Shown one piece after another: positions 34,291-43,397 of a stretch of DNA of 53,201 nt; positions within the stretch are counted from its first letter, which is position 1, and each line of letters begins with the position of its first letter. Source of the DNA: an uncultured Clostridiaceae bacterium (GTDB taxonomy: Bacteria; Bacillota; Clostridia; TANB77; CAG-508); contig CATXTS010000001.1 in the NCBI GenBank assembly GCA_958402495.1, forward strand, positions 1 through 53,201. Direction: 5' to 3'. The notes beneath the pieces were generated by a model. That model had not been told where the DNA came from. It searched no databases and was given only the letters and a program-made list of their open reading frames with translations. A program made the translations under genes and the position numbers.

Positions 34291-36340
34291 ATTAGCTTTG
34301 CGAAGCATGAAAAAGAATATGAAAGACTATGTCATTTATTTCATAACCTTAGTATTAGGCGTAGCCATCTTTTATATTTTTAACTCTATGGATGCTCAAC
34401 AAGCCATGATACAAATGTCAGAATCCAAAAAGGAGATTATGAGTTTAATGATACAGATGTTAGGAATGGTCTCTGTATTTGTATCTTTAGTATTGGGTTT
34501 TCTAATAGTGTATGCTAATAACTTTTTAATAAAAAGAAGGAAAAAAGAATTTGGATTATATATGACTTTGGGTATGGGAAAGGGACAAATCTCAAAGATT
34601 TTATTAATAGAAACTATTTTAGTAGGTCTTTTTTCTCTAGGCGTAGGATTAGTAGTAGGTGTATTTGCGTCACAACTTATGTCTGCATTAGTAGCCAAAA
34701 TGTTTGAGGCAGATATGAGTAATTACCAATTTGTATTTTCACAAGCAGCTATGGTAAAAACGATTCTTTACTTTGCGGTGATATACTTAGTGGTAATTTT
34801 ACTAAATATGTTTGCTATTTCTAGATATAAATTAATTGATTTATTAACTGCCAGCAAGAAAAATGAAAAAATAAAAATTAGAAGTTCTATAGTATCCGTT
34901 ATTTTATTTTTAGTATCCATAGCAGTACTAGGATATGCTTATCACCTAGCTATAACGGAAATTTACTCAATGGAAGCAGATGGCATTTTAAAAGCAATAG
35001 CATTGGGATGTGTAGGTACTTTCTTGTTTTTCTATTCTCTTTCTGGTTTTGCTTTAAAATTAGTACAAAGTAGGAAAAGATGGTATGAAAGAGATTTAAA
35101 TATGTTTGTTATGAGGCAGATTGATAGTAAAATTAATACAACAACGATATCTATGAGTATTATTTGTGTGCTTTTATTTTTAACCATTTGTATATTTTCT
35201 TCAGCAATTTCACTAAATAATAGCTTAACAGACCAATTAAAAACATATACACCAGTAGATATTACTATTACTAAAATTAGCCACATACCAGAAAATGAAA
35301 AAGGATATACTAAAGAGGACAACGATAAATATCATAAAACGATAGAAGAAACATTAAAAGAACTATCTTTTGATTATAAAGCAAATTTTAGCCAATATGT
35401 AGAAGTAAATGCATATACTACGCAGCAAGTAACTTTTGAAAAATTATTAGGAGATACTGTAGAGGAAGTAAAGGCTAAACTTCCAAATTTAAGAATCAGT
35501 AATTCTTATCCAATTATGCGCATGTCAGATTATAATCAATTGGCTAAATTATATGGTATTTCTCAGGTTAGTGTTAAAGATAATGAATATACCATTATTG
35601 GAAATTATGAAGAAATAATTTCTTTATTAGATAAATCTTTAAGTAGGCATACTCCACTCAATATTGATGGAAAGACCTATTATCCTAATACAAAAGAACA
35701 TGTAGAAGGATTTATCTCTATTTCTTCACAGGCAACAGAAACAGGCGTGGTAATTTTACCAGATAAAGCGATTAATTCAAATTGGAAAAGTGTAGCTTAC
35801 TTTAGTGCTAAATATAATGGGACAACAGAAGAGGAAAAACAAGAGATAGAAAACAAGATTCTAGCTTTAGATGATGGAAATGGTACAGCTAATACGAGTT
35901 CTTTTAATGATATGATGGCCATGTCTAAAATTTCTTTATATGAAATGAGCAAAGGGTTAAGTGCAACGGTTACTTTTATTGGTTTATATTTAGGCATTGT
36001 ATTTTTAATTTCTAGTGCAGCTATTTTAGCCTTAAAGGAATTATCAGACACTTCGGATAACCAAGAAAGATATCGTATTTTACGTAAAATTGGTGTAGAT
36101 GAAAAAATGATAAATAGAGCTTTATTTAAGCAAATTGGTATTTTCTTTATGATGCCATTACTACTGGCTATTATTCACTCTATTTTTGGATTAAGAGTAG
36201 CTCAGATTATTTTAGCAACTCTTGGAAAACAAGATTTAATGGGTTCCATTATTACAACAGCCATCTTTATTGTTCTCATTTACGGTGCTTATTTTGTAGC
36301 AACTTATTTTGGTAGCAAGAATATTATAAAAGAGGAATAA
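34277..36340 (+). CDS. BceB-like ABC transporter permease
   Basis: A 687-residue permease with about ten membrane segments and a large outside domain of roughly 220 residues (about 320-550), the BceB architecture. FtsX-like regions flank this domain (KRRKKEFGLYMTLGMGKGQI near the N-terminus and RYRILRKIGVDEKMINRAL near the C-terminus). It would pair with the upstream ATPase to free lipid II-cycle intermediates from peptide antibiotics and also act as sensor for the kinase. The drug is unknown. Confidence 0.93.
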   Translation: MMSFKLALRSMKKNMKDYVIYFITLVLGVAIFYIFNSMDAQQAMIQMSESKKEIMSLMIQMLGMVSVFVSLVLGFLIVYANNFLIKRRKKEFGLYMTLGMGKGQISKILLIETILVGLFSLGVGLVVGVFASQLMSALVAKMFEADMSNYQFVFSQAAMVKTILYFAVIYLVVILLNMFAISRYKLIDLLTASKKNEKIKIRSSIVSVILFLVSIAVLGYAYHLAITEIYSMEADGILKAIALGCVGTFLFFYSLSGFALKLVQSRKRWYERDLNMFVMRQIDSKINTTTISMSIICVLLFLTICIFSSAISLNNSLTDQLKTYTPVDITITKISHIPENEKGYTKEDNDKYHKTIEETLKELSFDYKANFSQYVEVNAYTTQQVTFEKLLGDTVEEVKAKLPNLRISNSYPIMRMSDYNQLAKLYGISQVSVKDNEYTIIGNYEEIISLLDKSLSRHTPLNIDGKTYYPNTKEHVEGFISISSQATETGVVILPDKAINSNWKSVAYFSAKYNGTTEEEKQEIENKILALDDGNGTANTSSFNDMMAMSKISLYEMSKGLSATVTFIGLYLGIVFLISSAAILALKELSDTSDNQERYRILRKIGVDEKMINRALFKQIGIFFMMPLLLAIIHSIFGLRVAQIILATLGKQDLMGSIITTAIFIVLIYGAYFVATYFGSKNIIKEE

Positions 36341-36343
36341 AAC

Positions 36344-36375
36344 AGTAAAAAGTGGCTTTAAAGGCCACTTTTACT
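36344..36375 (+). terminator. Terminator after the Bce-like permease
   Basis: AGTAAAAAGTGGC and GCCACTTTTACT pair around a 7-base loop. The T tract is within the right arm, so strength is uncertain. Confidence 0.65.
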
Positions 36376-36403
36376 CTAAAAGAAGAAAGAGGTGAAGTAA
36401 AAA

Positions 36404-37108
36404 ATGAAGATAGTAAAAAGAGTGTTATTAATCATTATGTTGATGGTAATTAGTATAGGCCTATATATAGTGGATAGTGGTCATGAGATGTATAAAAAAG
36501 CTTTAGAGCAGACTAGTTTAACAGATAGAGTAGAGCAAATCCGTGCAAAGGAAAACTATACCACTCTAAAAGAAGTACCACCTATTTACCTAAAAGCAGT
36601 GATTTCAGTAGAAGACCATAGATTCTATGAACATGGGGGTATCGATATCATTGCAATAGGAAGAGCTGTAATTAACGATATAAAAGCTATGAAGTTAGTA
36701 GAGGGTGGTAGTACGATTACACAGCAATTGGCAAAGAACATGTATTTTACACAAGAAAAAAAATTTACCAGAAAAGTAGCAGAAGTATTTATGGCATTTG
36801 AAATAGAAAAACAATATAGTAAGGAGGAAATTTTAGAATTGTATCTAAATACTAGTTATTATGGAGATGGCTACCATACAATAAAAGAGGCCTGTAGAGG
36901 CTATTTTCAAAAAGAGCCAAATCAAATGACAGATGCAGAGAGCATTTTATTAGCTGGTATTCCGAATGCACCATCTATATATGCTCCTACTAAAAATCCA
37001 GAGTTAGCAAGACAAAGACAATTGCAAGTGATGAATAAAATGATAAAATATGGTTATTTGACAGAAGAAGCCAAACAAAATATTATAAATATGAATGCAC
37101 AGGAATAA
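36404..37108 (+). CDS. Monofunctional GT51 peptidoglycan glycosyltransferase, copy 2
   Basis: A 234-residue paralogue of the protein at 29546 with the same plan: N-terminal anchor, then SVEDHRFYEHGGID, EGGSTITQQLAKNMYF, RKVAEVFMAFEIEKQYS and ILELYLNTSYYGDGYHTI. The C-terminal PNAPSIYAPTKNPELARQRQ block is nearly the same in both. It follows the Bce module by 63 bases across a weak terminator, so partial co-expression is possible. No transpeptidase domain is present. Confidence 0.93.
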   Translation: MKIVKRVLLIIMLMVISIGLYIVDSGHEMYKKALEQTSLTDRVEQIRAKENYTTLKEVPPIYLKAVISVEDHRFYEHGGIDIIAIGRAVINDIKAMKLVEGGSTITQQLAKNMYFTQEKKFTRKVAEVFMAFEIEKQYSKEEILELYLNTSYYGDGYHTIKEACRGYFQKEPNQMTDAESILLAGIPNAPSIYAPTKNPELARQRQLQVMNKMIKYGYLTEEAKQNIINMNAQE

Positions 37109-37187
37109 AAAATAGTTAAAATTTTTAGAATATGAATAAGGAAGTAAAACGAACATATACTATAAATAATATTTTTATTATAAATTC

Positions 37188-37216
37188 TTGACAATATAGG
37201 CATTTGACGCTATAAT
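37188..37216 (+). promoter_or_regulatory. Promoter of the type III toxin-antitoxin locus
   Basis: TTGACA and TATAAT are separated by exactly 17 bases, 11 bases before the first RNA repeat. It is consensus-strength, as needed for an antitoxin RNA in excess. Confidence 0.88.
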
Positions 37217-37227
37217 AAAAATATGGA

Positions 37228-37323
37228 ATATAAGCAGCCACCTAGTTGGCGATGAGGAAATACACTAGTGAAACGATATAAACAGCCACCCAGTTGGCGA
37301 TGAGGAAATGTACTGGTGAAAAA
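37228..37323 (+). ncRNA. Type III antitoxin RNA repeats (CptI/ToxI-like), two 48-nt units
   Basis: Two tandem 48-base units (37228-37275 and 37276-37323) share CAGCCACC.AGTTGGCGATG and AGGAAAT..ACT.GTGAAA; a partial third starts at 37324. In each, GCCA pairs with TGGC and the hairpin loop can pair with a downstream ACTxG. The pairing covaries: unit 1 has CTAGT with ACTAG, unit 2 has CCAGT with ACTGG, which supports a pseudoknot as in known type III antitoxins. A terminator and the toxin gene follow, the standard order in which limited read-through makes the toxin. Confidence 0.85.
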
Positions 37324-37327
37324 ATAT

Positions 37328-37361
37328 AATAAGGGGGCCAAAAAGCCTCCTTATTTTTTTG
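37328..37361 (+). terminator. Leaky terminator between antitoxin RNA and toxin
   Basis: AATAAGG...GGC and GCCTCCTTATT form a stem followed by seven T residues. The toxin binding site GGAGGG starts immediately after it. Confidence 0.85.
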
Positions 37362-37370
37362 GAGGGAAAA

Positions 37371-37895
37371 ATGGAGATACATGAAGGAAGGTTATATTTT
37401 ATAAAAGATGATTTTTTAGAAAAATATGCAGAAAAATATAATCTAATGGACAATAAAATAGAAAAAGGAACGAAAAGACCTACTTATTTTTGCTTTAAAG
37501 ACCATAAAGAAGAAAATATGTTATGGTTTGTGCCTATGTCTAAACAATATGAGAAATATAAAAAGATATATACGAAAAAGAAGATGAATATAAATAGAGA
37601 GCCTAACAACTTTGTTTTTTTTGATAATATAGTTGGAATTAAAGGCGTATTTTTAATACAAAATATGTTTCCAACCACAAAACAATATATTCAAGAAGAA
37701 TATTACAGAAGAGGGCAAGAAGTAAAAGTCCCCAAGAATATTCGAAGAGAAATCCTACAAAAGGCGAAAACAATGATAGCGTTTGCTAGTAGAGGAGTGA
37801 ATACTACTTATACAAACTTACCAGAATTTATGAAAGAAATCAGAAGTGAAATAGCGATGGACTCAAAAGAGAATACTTCTTTTCCAAATAAATAG
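37371..37895 (+). CDS. Type III toxin, CptN/ToxN-like endoribonuclease
   Basis: A 174-residue protein of the ToxN/AbiQ superfamily, nearest to the CptN group by eye. It starts IHEGRLYFIKDDFLEKY, then RPTYFCFKD, MLWFVPMSKQYEKYKKIY, a basic KKKMNI segment and GIKGVFLIQNMFPTTKQYI. The fold is the MazF-like barrel and the activity is cutting RNA, including its own repeat precursor. The ATG at 37371 follows GGAGGG at 37361. Upstream repeats, terminator and toxin together make the family call much stronger. It may protect against phages. Confidence 0.87.
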   Translation: MEIHEGRLYFIKDDFLEKYAEKYNLMDNKIEKGTKRPTYFCFKDHKEENMLWFVPMSKQYEKYKKIYTKKKMNINREPNNFVFFDNIVGIKGVFLIQNMFPTTKQYIQEEYYRRGQEVKVPKNIRREILQKAKTMIAFASRGVNTTYTNLPEFMKEIRSEIAMDSKENTSFPNK

Positions 37896-37921
37896 TAGGA
37901 CGAGAAAGGATAATAGAAGAT

Positions 37922-37950
37922 TTGACAGGAGAAGCCGAACAAAGTATAAT
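37922..37950 (+). promoter_or_regulatory. Promoter of the DUF1287 gene
   Basis: TTGACA and TATAAT are separated by 17 bases, 50 bases before the start codon. Confidence 0.8.
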
Positions 37951-37999
37951 GAAAGCACAAAACTAAAGGAAATACAAAAGTAAAAAATGGGGGACAATT

Positions 38000-38683
38000 A
38001 TGAAGAAAAAGCCACATAATAAAGTGATTTTATGGTCTATCCTAATTAGTATTTTAATTATTTTGACTGATGTGATAGTGATATTTTGTTTTCCAGAAGC
38101 ACAAACTGTTTTTAAAACGGTCTATGAAGCAAAAGATTTTGGAATAGAGATTCTTTACAGTGATAAAGATGAAAATCAAAATGGAATAGATGATTATACC
38201 GATATTTTATTAGGTGCTAAAGAAGAGGCTAAAAATCGACCAACCTATAAAAATGCCTATTATGCAGGTGGTTATCCACCAGATGGGGAAGGGGTGTGTA
38301 CAGATGTGATATGGAGGGCTTTTAAACATGCCGGTTACACGTTAAAAGATATGGTAGATGCCGATATTAAAGAACATATAGAGGCATATCCTAGAACAGG
38401 AGGAACTGCTGATTCAAATATTGATTTTAGACGTGTAGATAATTTAAGAGTATTTTTTAGTAGAAATGCTAAAAATTTAACCACAGATTTAACGAAAATA
38501 GAGCAATGGCAACCAGGAGATATAGTGACTTTTGGAAAGTCCCATATTGGCATTATTTCAGATAAACGAAACGAAAAGGGAATTCCCTACTTAATTCATA
38601 ATGCATCACAGCCTAATAGAGAAGAAGATGCCTTAGAACGTTGGAATACATATGAACCTATTTCAGGACATTTTAGATGGTAA
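38000..38683 (+). CDS. DUF1287 family protein, membrane-anchored
   Basis: A 227-residue protein with an N-terminal anchor (about residues 9-30) and a DUF1287 domain. The family pattern is clear: GVCTDVIWRAFKHAGY, AYPRTGG, NIDFRRVDNLRVFFSR, WQPGDIVTFG and SHIGIISDKR. The cysteine, histidine and acidic residues recall NlpC/P60-like cysteine peptidases, so it may act on the cell wall, but this is inferred. The segment DKDENQNGIDDYTD resembles a calcium-binding loop. It ends at a strong terminator. Confidence 0.88.
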   Translation: MKKKPHNKVILWSILISILIILTDVIVIFCFPEAQTVFKTVYEAKDFGIEILYSDKDENQNGIDDYTDILLGAKEEAKNRPTYKNAYYAGGYPPDGEGVCTDVIWRAFKHAGYTLKDMVDADIKEHIEAYPRTGGTADSNIDFRRVDNLRVFFSRNAKNLTTDLTKIEQWQPGDIVTFGKSHIGIISDKRNEKGIPYLIHNASQPNREEDALERWNTYEPISGHFRW

Positions 38684-38712
38684 AAGGTAAGATAGAAATC
38701 TTACCTTTTTCT
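38682..38712 (+). terminator. Intrinsic terminator after the DUF1287 gene
   Basis: AAAAGGTAAGAT and ATCTTACCTTTT pair perfectly around AGAA, followed by TTTTCTTTT; it begins within the stop codon. Confidence 0.88.
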
Positions 38713-38891
38713 TTTGTGTAATTACGAAAACGATTCCTTATATTTAGATATAAGTATATTATTGACATACTTAACATAATTTGATATACTAAAAAAGTAG
38801 CTTTTTTAAATCTTACTTATTAAAATTAAAAGGAGGATAGAATTTTTATTTGTATTTCTAGTAGCTAAACTAAAGTGAAAAAAGGAGAAAA

Positions 38892-39929
38892 ATGATGCAA
38901 CGGCAAAAGAAGTGGTTAAAAATAGGTGTATGGAGTGTTTTAATAGTTTGTACAGTGTATAATTTGATAACACTATTGAACGAAAGAGGTATCCTGTTGC
39001 TAAGAAAAGTTCCAGAGATTTTGGTAGAAGATGATATAACCTACATGAAATTTCCGGTAGAAAAATTACAGGAATTACCAGAGGAACCTGATTGGGAGAA
39101 TGATTTAACATCTTGGAAAATCTTAGATGAAGAATTAAACAAAGAAAATAGAATAGAAAGAATGAATGAATTTATCGAAGAAGAAATTAAAAGAAGCGGA
39201 GCAGATGAATTTATTTATGTTAATCAAAATGGAGACATTATGATGCCAGAACCCATATCAGAGGAGACACAAATTAATAAGTGGCAAGTTTTCTTTCGTT
39301 CTAAAAAAGATGGATTGGTGAAGATAGATATTGAGCCGTATGATTCCATCAGAAGAGAAGAATACCACACACATACACAAAGAATAGGTCTTTTTAAAGA
39401 TACAAGATATGTTGGCTCAAGTGAAATCATAAATTCCACAACTGGTCATTGGAAGAATATAGATAACACGGTGTACTATCTTATAAAGTATAAAGAAGAG
39501 TGGGAAAACTGTGAAATAACAAAAGGAGAATCCATTAGTGGTTTTGTGGAGACATTAGATGAACAAATTGCGTATCCTATTATAGAAATAGACGATAAAC
39601 CATATGTTTATGTGGTAGAGAATGCTATACCTTATAATTATGCCTATTATACGCAAACAAAGCCGGAGATAAAAAAGATTGATTTATCAGAGATGGAAGG
39701 AATATGTGAAATTTATGAAGGTATATTCGGAGAAATCTTTATGGAAGCAGAAATAGGAGTTTATAGAGTGTATTTGGACATACCTCCTTCAAATATCCTA
39801 AAACTGGGAGAAAATCAAGATTTCTCGGAATGTTTTAGCAAAATAGAAACGTTCTACTATTCAAGAGAAGAAAGTAGAACAGAAATGTATTGGAAAAAAG
39901 ACGGAGATGCGAAAGTATATATATACTAA
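38892..39929 (+). CDS. Membrane-anchored protein of unknown function
   Basis: A 345-residue protein with one N-terminal membrane segment (about residues 10-28) and an acidic extracellular part. I recognise no domain. Strand-rich stretches such as KWQVFFRSKKDGLVKIDIE and GVYRVYLDI suggest beta domains. The start follows AAAGGAG; ATG 38892 or ATG 38895 are both possible. Codon 4 is CGG, one of very few in-frame CGG codons here, read without a shift. A leader of about 120 bases before it holds no clear RNA. Confidence 0.72.
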   Translation: MMQRQKKWLKIGVWSVLIVCTVYNLITLLNERGILLLRKVPEILVEDDITYMKFPVEKLQELPEEPDWENDLTSWKILDEELNKENRIERMNEFIEEEIKRSGADEFIYVNQNGDIMMPEPISEETQINKWQVFFRSKKDGLVKIDIEPYDSIRREEYHTHTQRIGLFKDTRYVGSSEIINSTTGHWKNIDNTVYYLIKYKEEWENCEITKGESISGFVETLDEQIAYPIIEIDDKPYVYVVENAIPYNYAYYTQTKPEIKKIDLSEMEGICEIYEGIFGEIFMEAEIGVYRVYLDIPPSNILKLGENQDFSECFSKIETFYYSREESRTEMYWKKDGDAKVYIY

Positions 39930-39949
39930 ACAGATACCACAAATAAAAA

Positions 39950-39978
39950 TTAGCCCCCGGCGACATTGTCACTGGGGG
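39950..39978 (-). terminator. Terminator after spoIVA
   Basis: TACCCCC pairs with GGGGGCTA with an inner GACAxxGTC; on the minus strand TAATTTTTATTT follows. Confidence 0.75.
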
Positions 39979-39988
39979 TAAACCATAG

Positions 39989-41470
39989 TTATAGAATAAT
40001 ACAAATTAATCCACCACTACCTTCATTTACAATACGTTCTAATGTCTCTTGTAATTTGGCTTGTGCATCTTCAGGCATTCTACATAATTTATTTTGTAAT
40101 CCTTCATTAACTAGTTCATGCAAACTCTTTCCGAAAATATTAGATTCCCAAATCTTTTGAGGGTCAGATTCAAATTCAGAAAGTAAATAATTAACTAGTT
40201 CTTCAGATTGCTTTTCACTACCAACAATAGGAGAGACTTCTGTCTCAATATCTGCTCTTATCATATGGATAGAAGGTGCTTTTGCTTTTAACTTCACACC
40301 AAAGCGAGAACCTTGTTTTACCATTTCTGGTTCATCTAAAATTAATTCATCCATAGAAGGTGTTACAATACCATACCCTTTAGCTTTTACTTCTTCTAAG
40401 GCATAGGCTACTTTATCATATTCCTTCTTAGTTTGTGCAAAAGAAGTAATCGTAGAGAATAAATCTCCTTCATTGTTAATTTGTACACCCGATATTTCTG
40501 TTAAAACCTTGTAGAATAAATCATCCATTAAAGCAATGGAAATATTCACACTACCAGTACCTAGTAAAATTTCATCAATCATTGTCTTCTGAATAATATC
40601 TGTTTTCTGAATTTTAGAAATACCACTATCAATTTGTTTTAACAAACGTACATCTGAAAAAGCATCTTTGATTTGGCTATAAAGTTGTTTCTTTAACCAA
40701 TGGTCATCAGATAAACCATCTACCCAATGAGGAAAATGAATATGCATAGTCTCAATAGGGAATTCATATAAAATTTTACTGAAAATTTCATCAATATCTT
40801 CTAAACTCAAAGTAGAACAATCCGTAGGAATGACAGGAACAGCATATTTGTCTTCTAATTTCCTAGTTAAATTTCTAGTATAATCGGAAGTAACATCTGC
40901 AGAATTTAAAACAATAACAAATGGTTTATTTAAAGCTTTTAATTCATTGACCACTCTTTCTTCTGCTTCTATATAATCTTCTCTAGGAATATCAGTAATA
41001 GAGCCATCTGTAGTAATCAAAATACCAATGGTAGAATGTTCTTGAATAACTTTTTTAGTTCCAATCTCAGCAGCTTGCTCAAACGGAATTTCATCTTCAG
41101 ACCAAGGTGTCTTTACCATTCTAGGCATATCATCTTCTAAATAACCAATTGCATTGTCCACTAAATAGCCAACACAATCCACTAAGCGAGTTTTTAGTTT
41201 AATATGGTCTCCTAGTGTAATTTCCACTGCCTCGTTAGGAATAAATTTAGGCTCTGTCGTCATAATGGTTCTTCCAGAAGCACTTTGAGGAAGCTCATCT
41301 AAAGCTCTTTCTCTTTTGTATTCGTTATCAATATTAGGGATAACTAATAAGTCCATAAATCTTTTAATAAATGTAGATTTTCCAGTTCGTACAGGACCAA
41401 CTACGCCAACATAAATATCACCATCTGTACGTTTTGCTATATCTTGATACAATTGTAAATTCTCTTCCAT
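39989..41470 (-). CDS. spoIVA: Stage IV sporulation protein A
   Basis: A 493-residue ATPase that polymerises on the forespore surface as the base of the spore coat. The Walker A motif is GPVRTGKSTFIKRF near the N-terminus, and RERALDELPQSASGRTIMTT, LVDCVGYLV and VIVLNSADV are typical of SpoIVA. Length is the family norm and the C-terminus ends GSGGLICIIL. Start follows AAGGAGGT on the minus strand. Its presence shows that the organism belongs to an endospore-forming lineage. A mother-cell sigma-E promoter is expected, but I could not define one confidently. Confidence 0.98.
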   Translation of the reverse strand: MEENLQLYQDIAKRTDGDIYVGVVGPVRTGKSTFIKRFMDLLVIPNIDNEYKRERALDELPQSASGRTIMTTEPKFIPNEAVEITLGDHIKLKTRLVDCVGYLVDNAIGYLEDDMPRMVKTPWSEDEIPFEQAAEIGTKKVIQEHSTIGILITTDGSITDIPREDYIEAEERVVNELKALNKPFVIVLNSADVTSDYTRNLTRKLEDKYAVPVIPTDCSTLSLEDIDEIFSKILYEFPIETMHIHFPHWVDGLSDDHWLKKQLYSQIKDAFSDVRLLKQIDSGISKIQKTDIIQKTMIDEILLGTGSVNISIALMDDLFYKVLTEISGVQINNEGDLFSTITSFAQTKKEYDKVAYALEEVKAKGYGIVTPSMDELILDEPEMVKQGSRFGVKLKAKAPSIHMIRADIETEVSPIVGSEKQSEELVNYLLSEFESDPQKIWESNIFGKSLHELVNEGLQNKLCRMPEDAQAKLQETLERIVNEGSGGLICIIL

Positions 41471-41583
41471 TAAAATATATACCTCCTTAAAAATGTTTGT
41501 ACTAATAAAACTTTATTTAATGTATATTAGGAAAATGAAAAGATATGACTAAATTTTAAAAAAAGAAAAATATTAAACAGAAA

Positions 41584-41985
41584 ATGCTTGCTAAAGTGAA
41601 TCTGCATAAAAAAATAAGCTTGTTAGAAGACGGATATGATACTATACTTCAAGCAAAATCGGATGTATTATCTTATGGAGAAAAACAGTTGTTAAATTTT
41701 GCAAGAGCTATTTTAAAGAAAGCAGATATCATTTTATTAGATGAGGTAACCTCTAATTTAGACTTAGAATTTGAAAATCAAGTAATGTGCGCTATGGAAG
41801 AAATGTAAAAAGATAAGTTTTCAATTGTGATTGCACACCGATTAAATACAATAAAAAATGCAGATAAAATCGTATATCTGAAAGATAAAACTATTGTAGA
41901 AGAAGGAACACATGAGGAGTTATTAAATAAAAAGGAAATCTACTATACAATGTATTTTCAAAAAGAAAGAAGTTTATGCAATTAA
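41584..41985 (+). pseudogene. C-terminal relic of an ABC exporter ATPase
   Basis: Only the last part of an ATPase remains. It reads VNLHKKISLLEDGYDTIL, a degenerate signature LSYGEKQLLNFARAIL, Walker B DIILLDEVTSNLD, then a TAA stop at 41806, and in the same frame IVIAHRLNTIKNADKIVYL and EEGTHEELL to a stop at 41983. The membrane domain and Walker A are missing. It therefore looks like a decayed fragment of an MsbA-type fused exporter. There is no ribosome binding site. Confidence 0.85.
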
Positions 41986-42034
41986 AAAATTAGAAGTGAT
42001 AGAATAATAAAATATAAACGGAAAGAATCATCAT

Positions 42035-42071
42035 AAAATAGTGCAAGAGTAAGGAACTTGCACTATTTTTC
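42035..42071 (+). terminator. Intrinsic terminator
   Basis: AAAATAGTGCAAG and CTTGCACTATTTT form a perfect 13-pair stem with a 9-base loop and T tail. Confidence 0.85.
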
Positions 42072-42149
42072 TGCATATGATAGAATAAGAAAATAAAATA
42101 ACATAACATGAAATTTATTATAATAAAATAATCATAAGGAGAAAACAAA

Positions 42150-43397
42150 ATGAAAAATCAAAATTACGAAAAGGCGAAGGCAATTCTAAAAGAATATAAA
42201 CAAGATACTATCTTACAAGAATTAGAAAACAAGAAAGAAGAGGGAGCAAAACAAGAACTAGTAGAACAGATTTTATCCATCGATTTTGAACAAATACAAA
42301 CATTATATGAGCAAAGTAAACAAATGCCAGAGATTCATGATGAAGAGATAGAGAACATATCCTATGTAGATGGTAATCAATTAAAAAAAGAAGAAAAGGA
42401 AACTTATCAAAAAATAGGGGAAGATATTATTAAACAAGAAAAATATGCAGTTGTTACTATGGCAGGAGGACAAGGTACAAGATTAGGACATAAAGGTCCA
42501 AAAGGTACTTTCTTAATGCCGTTATCACCAAAGCCAAAATATCTTTTTGAAATATTAGTAGAAACATTAAAAAGAAATAATATAAAATATGGTATTACAC
42601 TTCCTTGGTACATTATGACCAGTCAAGAAAATCATCAAGAAACAGTAGATTTTTTAGAAGAAAAGCAATACTTTGGCTATCCAAAAGAAGCGGTTACCTT
42701 CTTTATACAAGGAGAAATGCCTTTAATAAATCAAGAAGGAAAGCTACTATTAGATGAAAATGGAATGATAAAACAAGCATCAGACGGAAATGGAAGTATT
42801 TATCGTGCTATGAAAAAAGAAGGTATTATTGAAGATATGAGAAAAAAACAAATAGAATGGGTATACATCTGCTCAGTGGATAATGTCTTATTACAAATGG
42901 TAGAGCCAGTATTATTAGGTTTAACGATTAGCCAAAACAACCAAGTAGCTTCTAAATCCATTGTCAAAAACAGTGCTAAAGAAAGAGTAGGAGCTTTCTG
43001 CAAAAGAAATGGAAAACCATCTGTTATAGAATACTCAGAACTACCAGAAGACATGGCACAAATGCGAGATGAAAAAGGAGAACTAATCTTTGGAGAAGCC
43101 CATATTATGTGTAATTTATACACAGTAGATGCCATAGAAAAAATAGCTAAACAAAAATTACCATATCATAAAGCCTTTAAAAAAATAGGTTATTATCAAA
43201 ACGGAAAATACATAGAGCCAAAAGAAGAAAATGCCTATAAATTTGAAGAATTCATTTTTGATGGCTTTGCTTTCTTTGACAACATGACTATCATGAGAGG
43301 AAAAAGAGAAGAAGACTTTGCACCAGTCAAAAATGAAAAAGGAATCGATAGTCCAGAAACAGCTAGTAAATTATATGAACAATATTGGAAAAAATAA
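42150..43397 (+). CDS. UDPGP-type nucleotidyltransferase (UDP-sugar pyrophosphorylase)
   Basis: A 415-residue enzyme of the eukaryote-like UDPGP family (UAP1/UGP2 type) that joins UTP and a sugar 1-phosphate. The nucleotide-binding motif is VVTMAGGQGTRLGHKGPKG near residue 104. DGNGSIYRAM and VYICSVDNVLL mark the substrate region, with FDGFAFFDN near the end. N-acetylglucosamine-1-phosphate or glucose-1-phosphate is the likely substrate; sequence alone does not decide. The start follows AAGGAGAAAAC. Confidence 0.9.
   Translation: MKNQNYEKAKAILKEYKQDTILQELENKKEEGAKQELVEQILSIDFEQIQTLYEQSKQMPEIHDEEIENISYVDGNQLKKEEKETYQKIGEDIIKQEKYAVVTMAGGQGTRLGHKGPKGTFLMPLSPKPKYLFEILVETLKRNNIKYGITLPWYIMTSQENHQETVDFLEEKQYFGYPKEAVTFFIQGEMPLINQEGKLLLDENGMIKQASDGNGSIYRAMKKEGIIEDMRKKQIEWVYICSVDNVLLQMVEPVLLGLTISQNNQVASKSIVKNSAKERVGAFCKRNGKPSVIEYSELPEDMAQMRDEKGELIFGEAHIMCNLYTVDAIEKIAKQKLPYHKAFKKIGYYQNGKYIEPKEENAYKFEEFIFDGFAFFDNMTIMRGKREEDFAPVKNEKGIDSPETASKLYEQYWKK

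Noticed and set aside
37228..37323. Two near-identical repeats considered as a mini CRISPR array.
   Set aside because: The repeats are directly adjacent with no spacers, fold into pseudoknots, and sit between a promoter and a terminator before a ToxN-like gene.
37228..37323. A tandem riboswitch such as a fluoride type, because of GGCGATG.
   Set aside because: The rest of the fluoride consensus is missing and the downstream gene is a toxin rather than a transporter.
41584..41985. Considering the ABC ATPase fragment as another recoded gene.
   Set aside because: It has an in-frame TAA, lacks the N-terminal two thirds including Walker A, and contains no CGG; it is plain decay.
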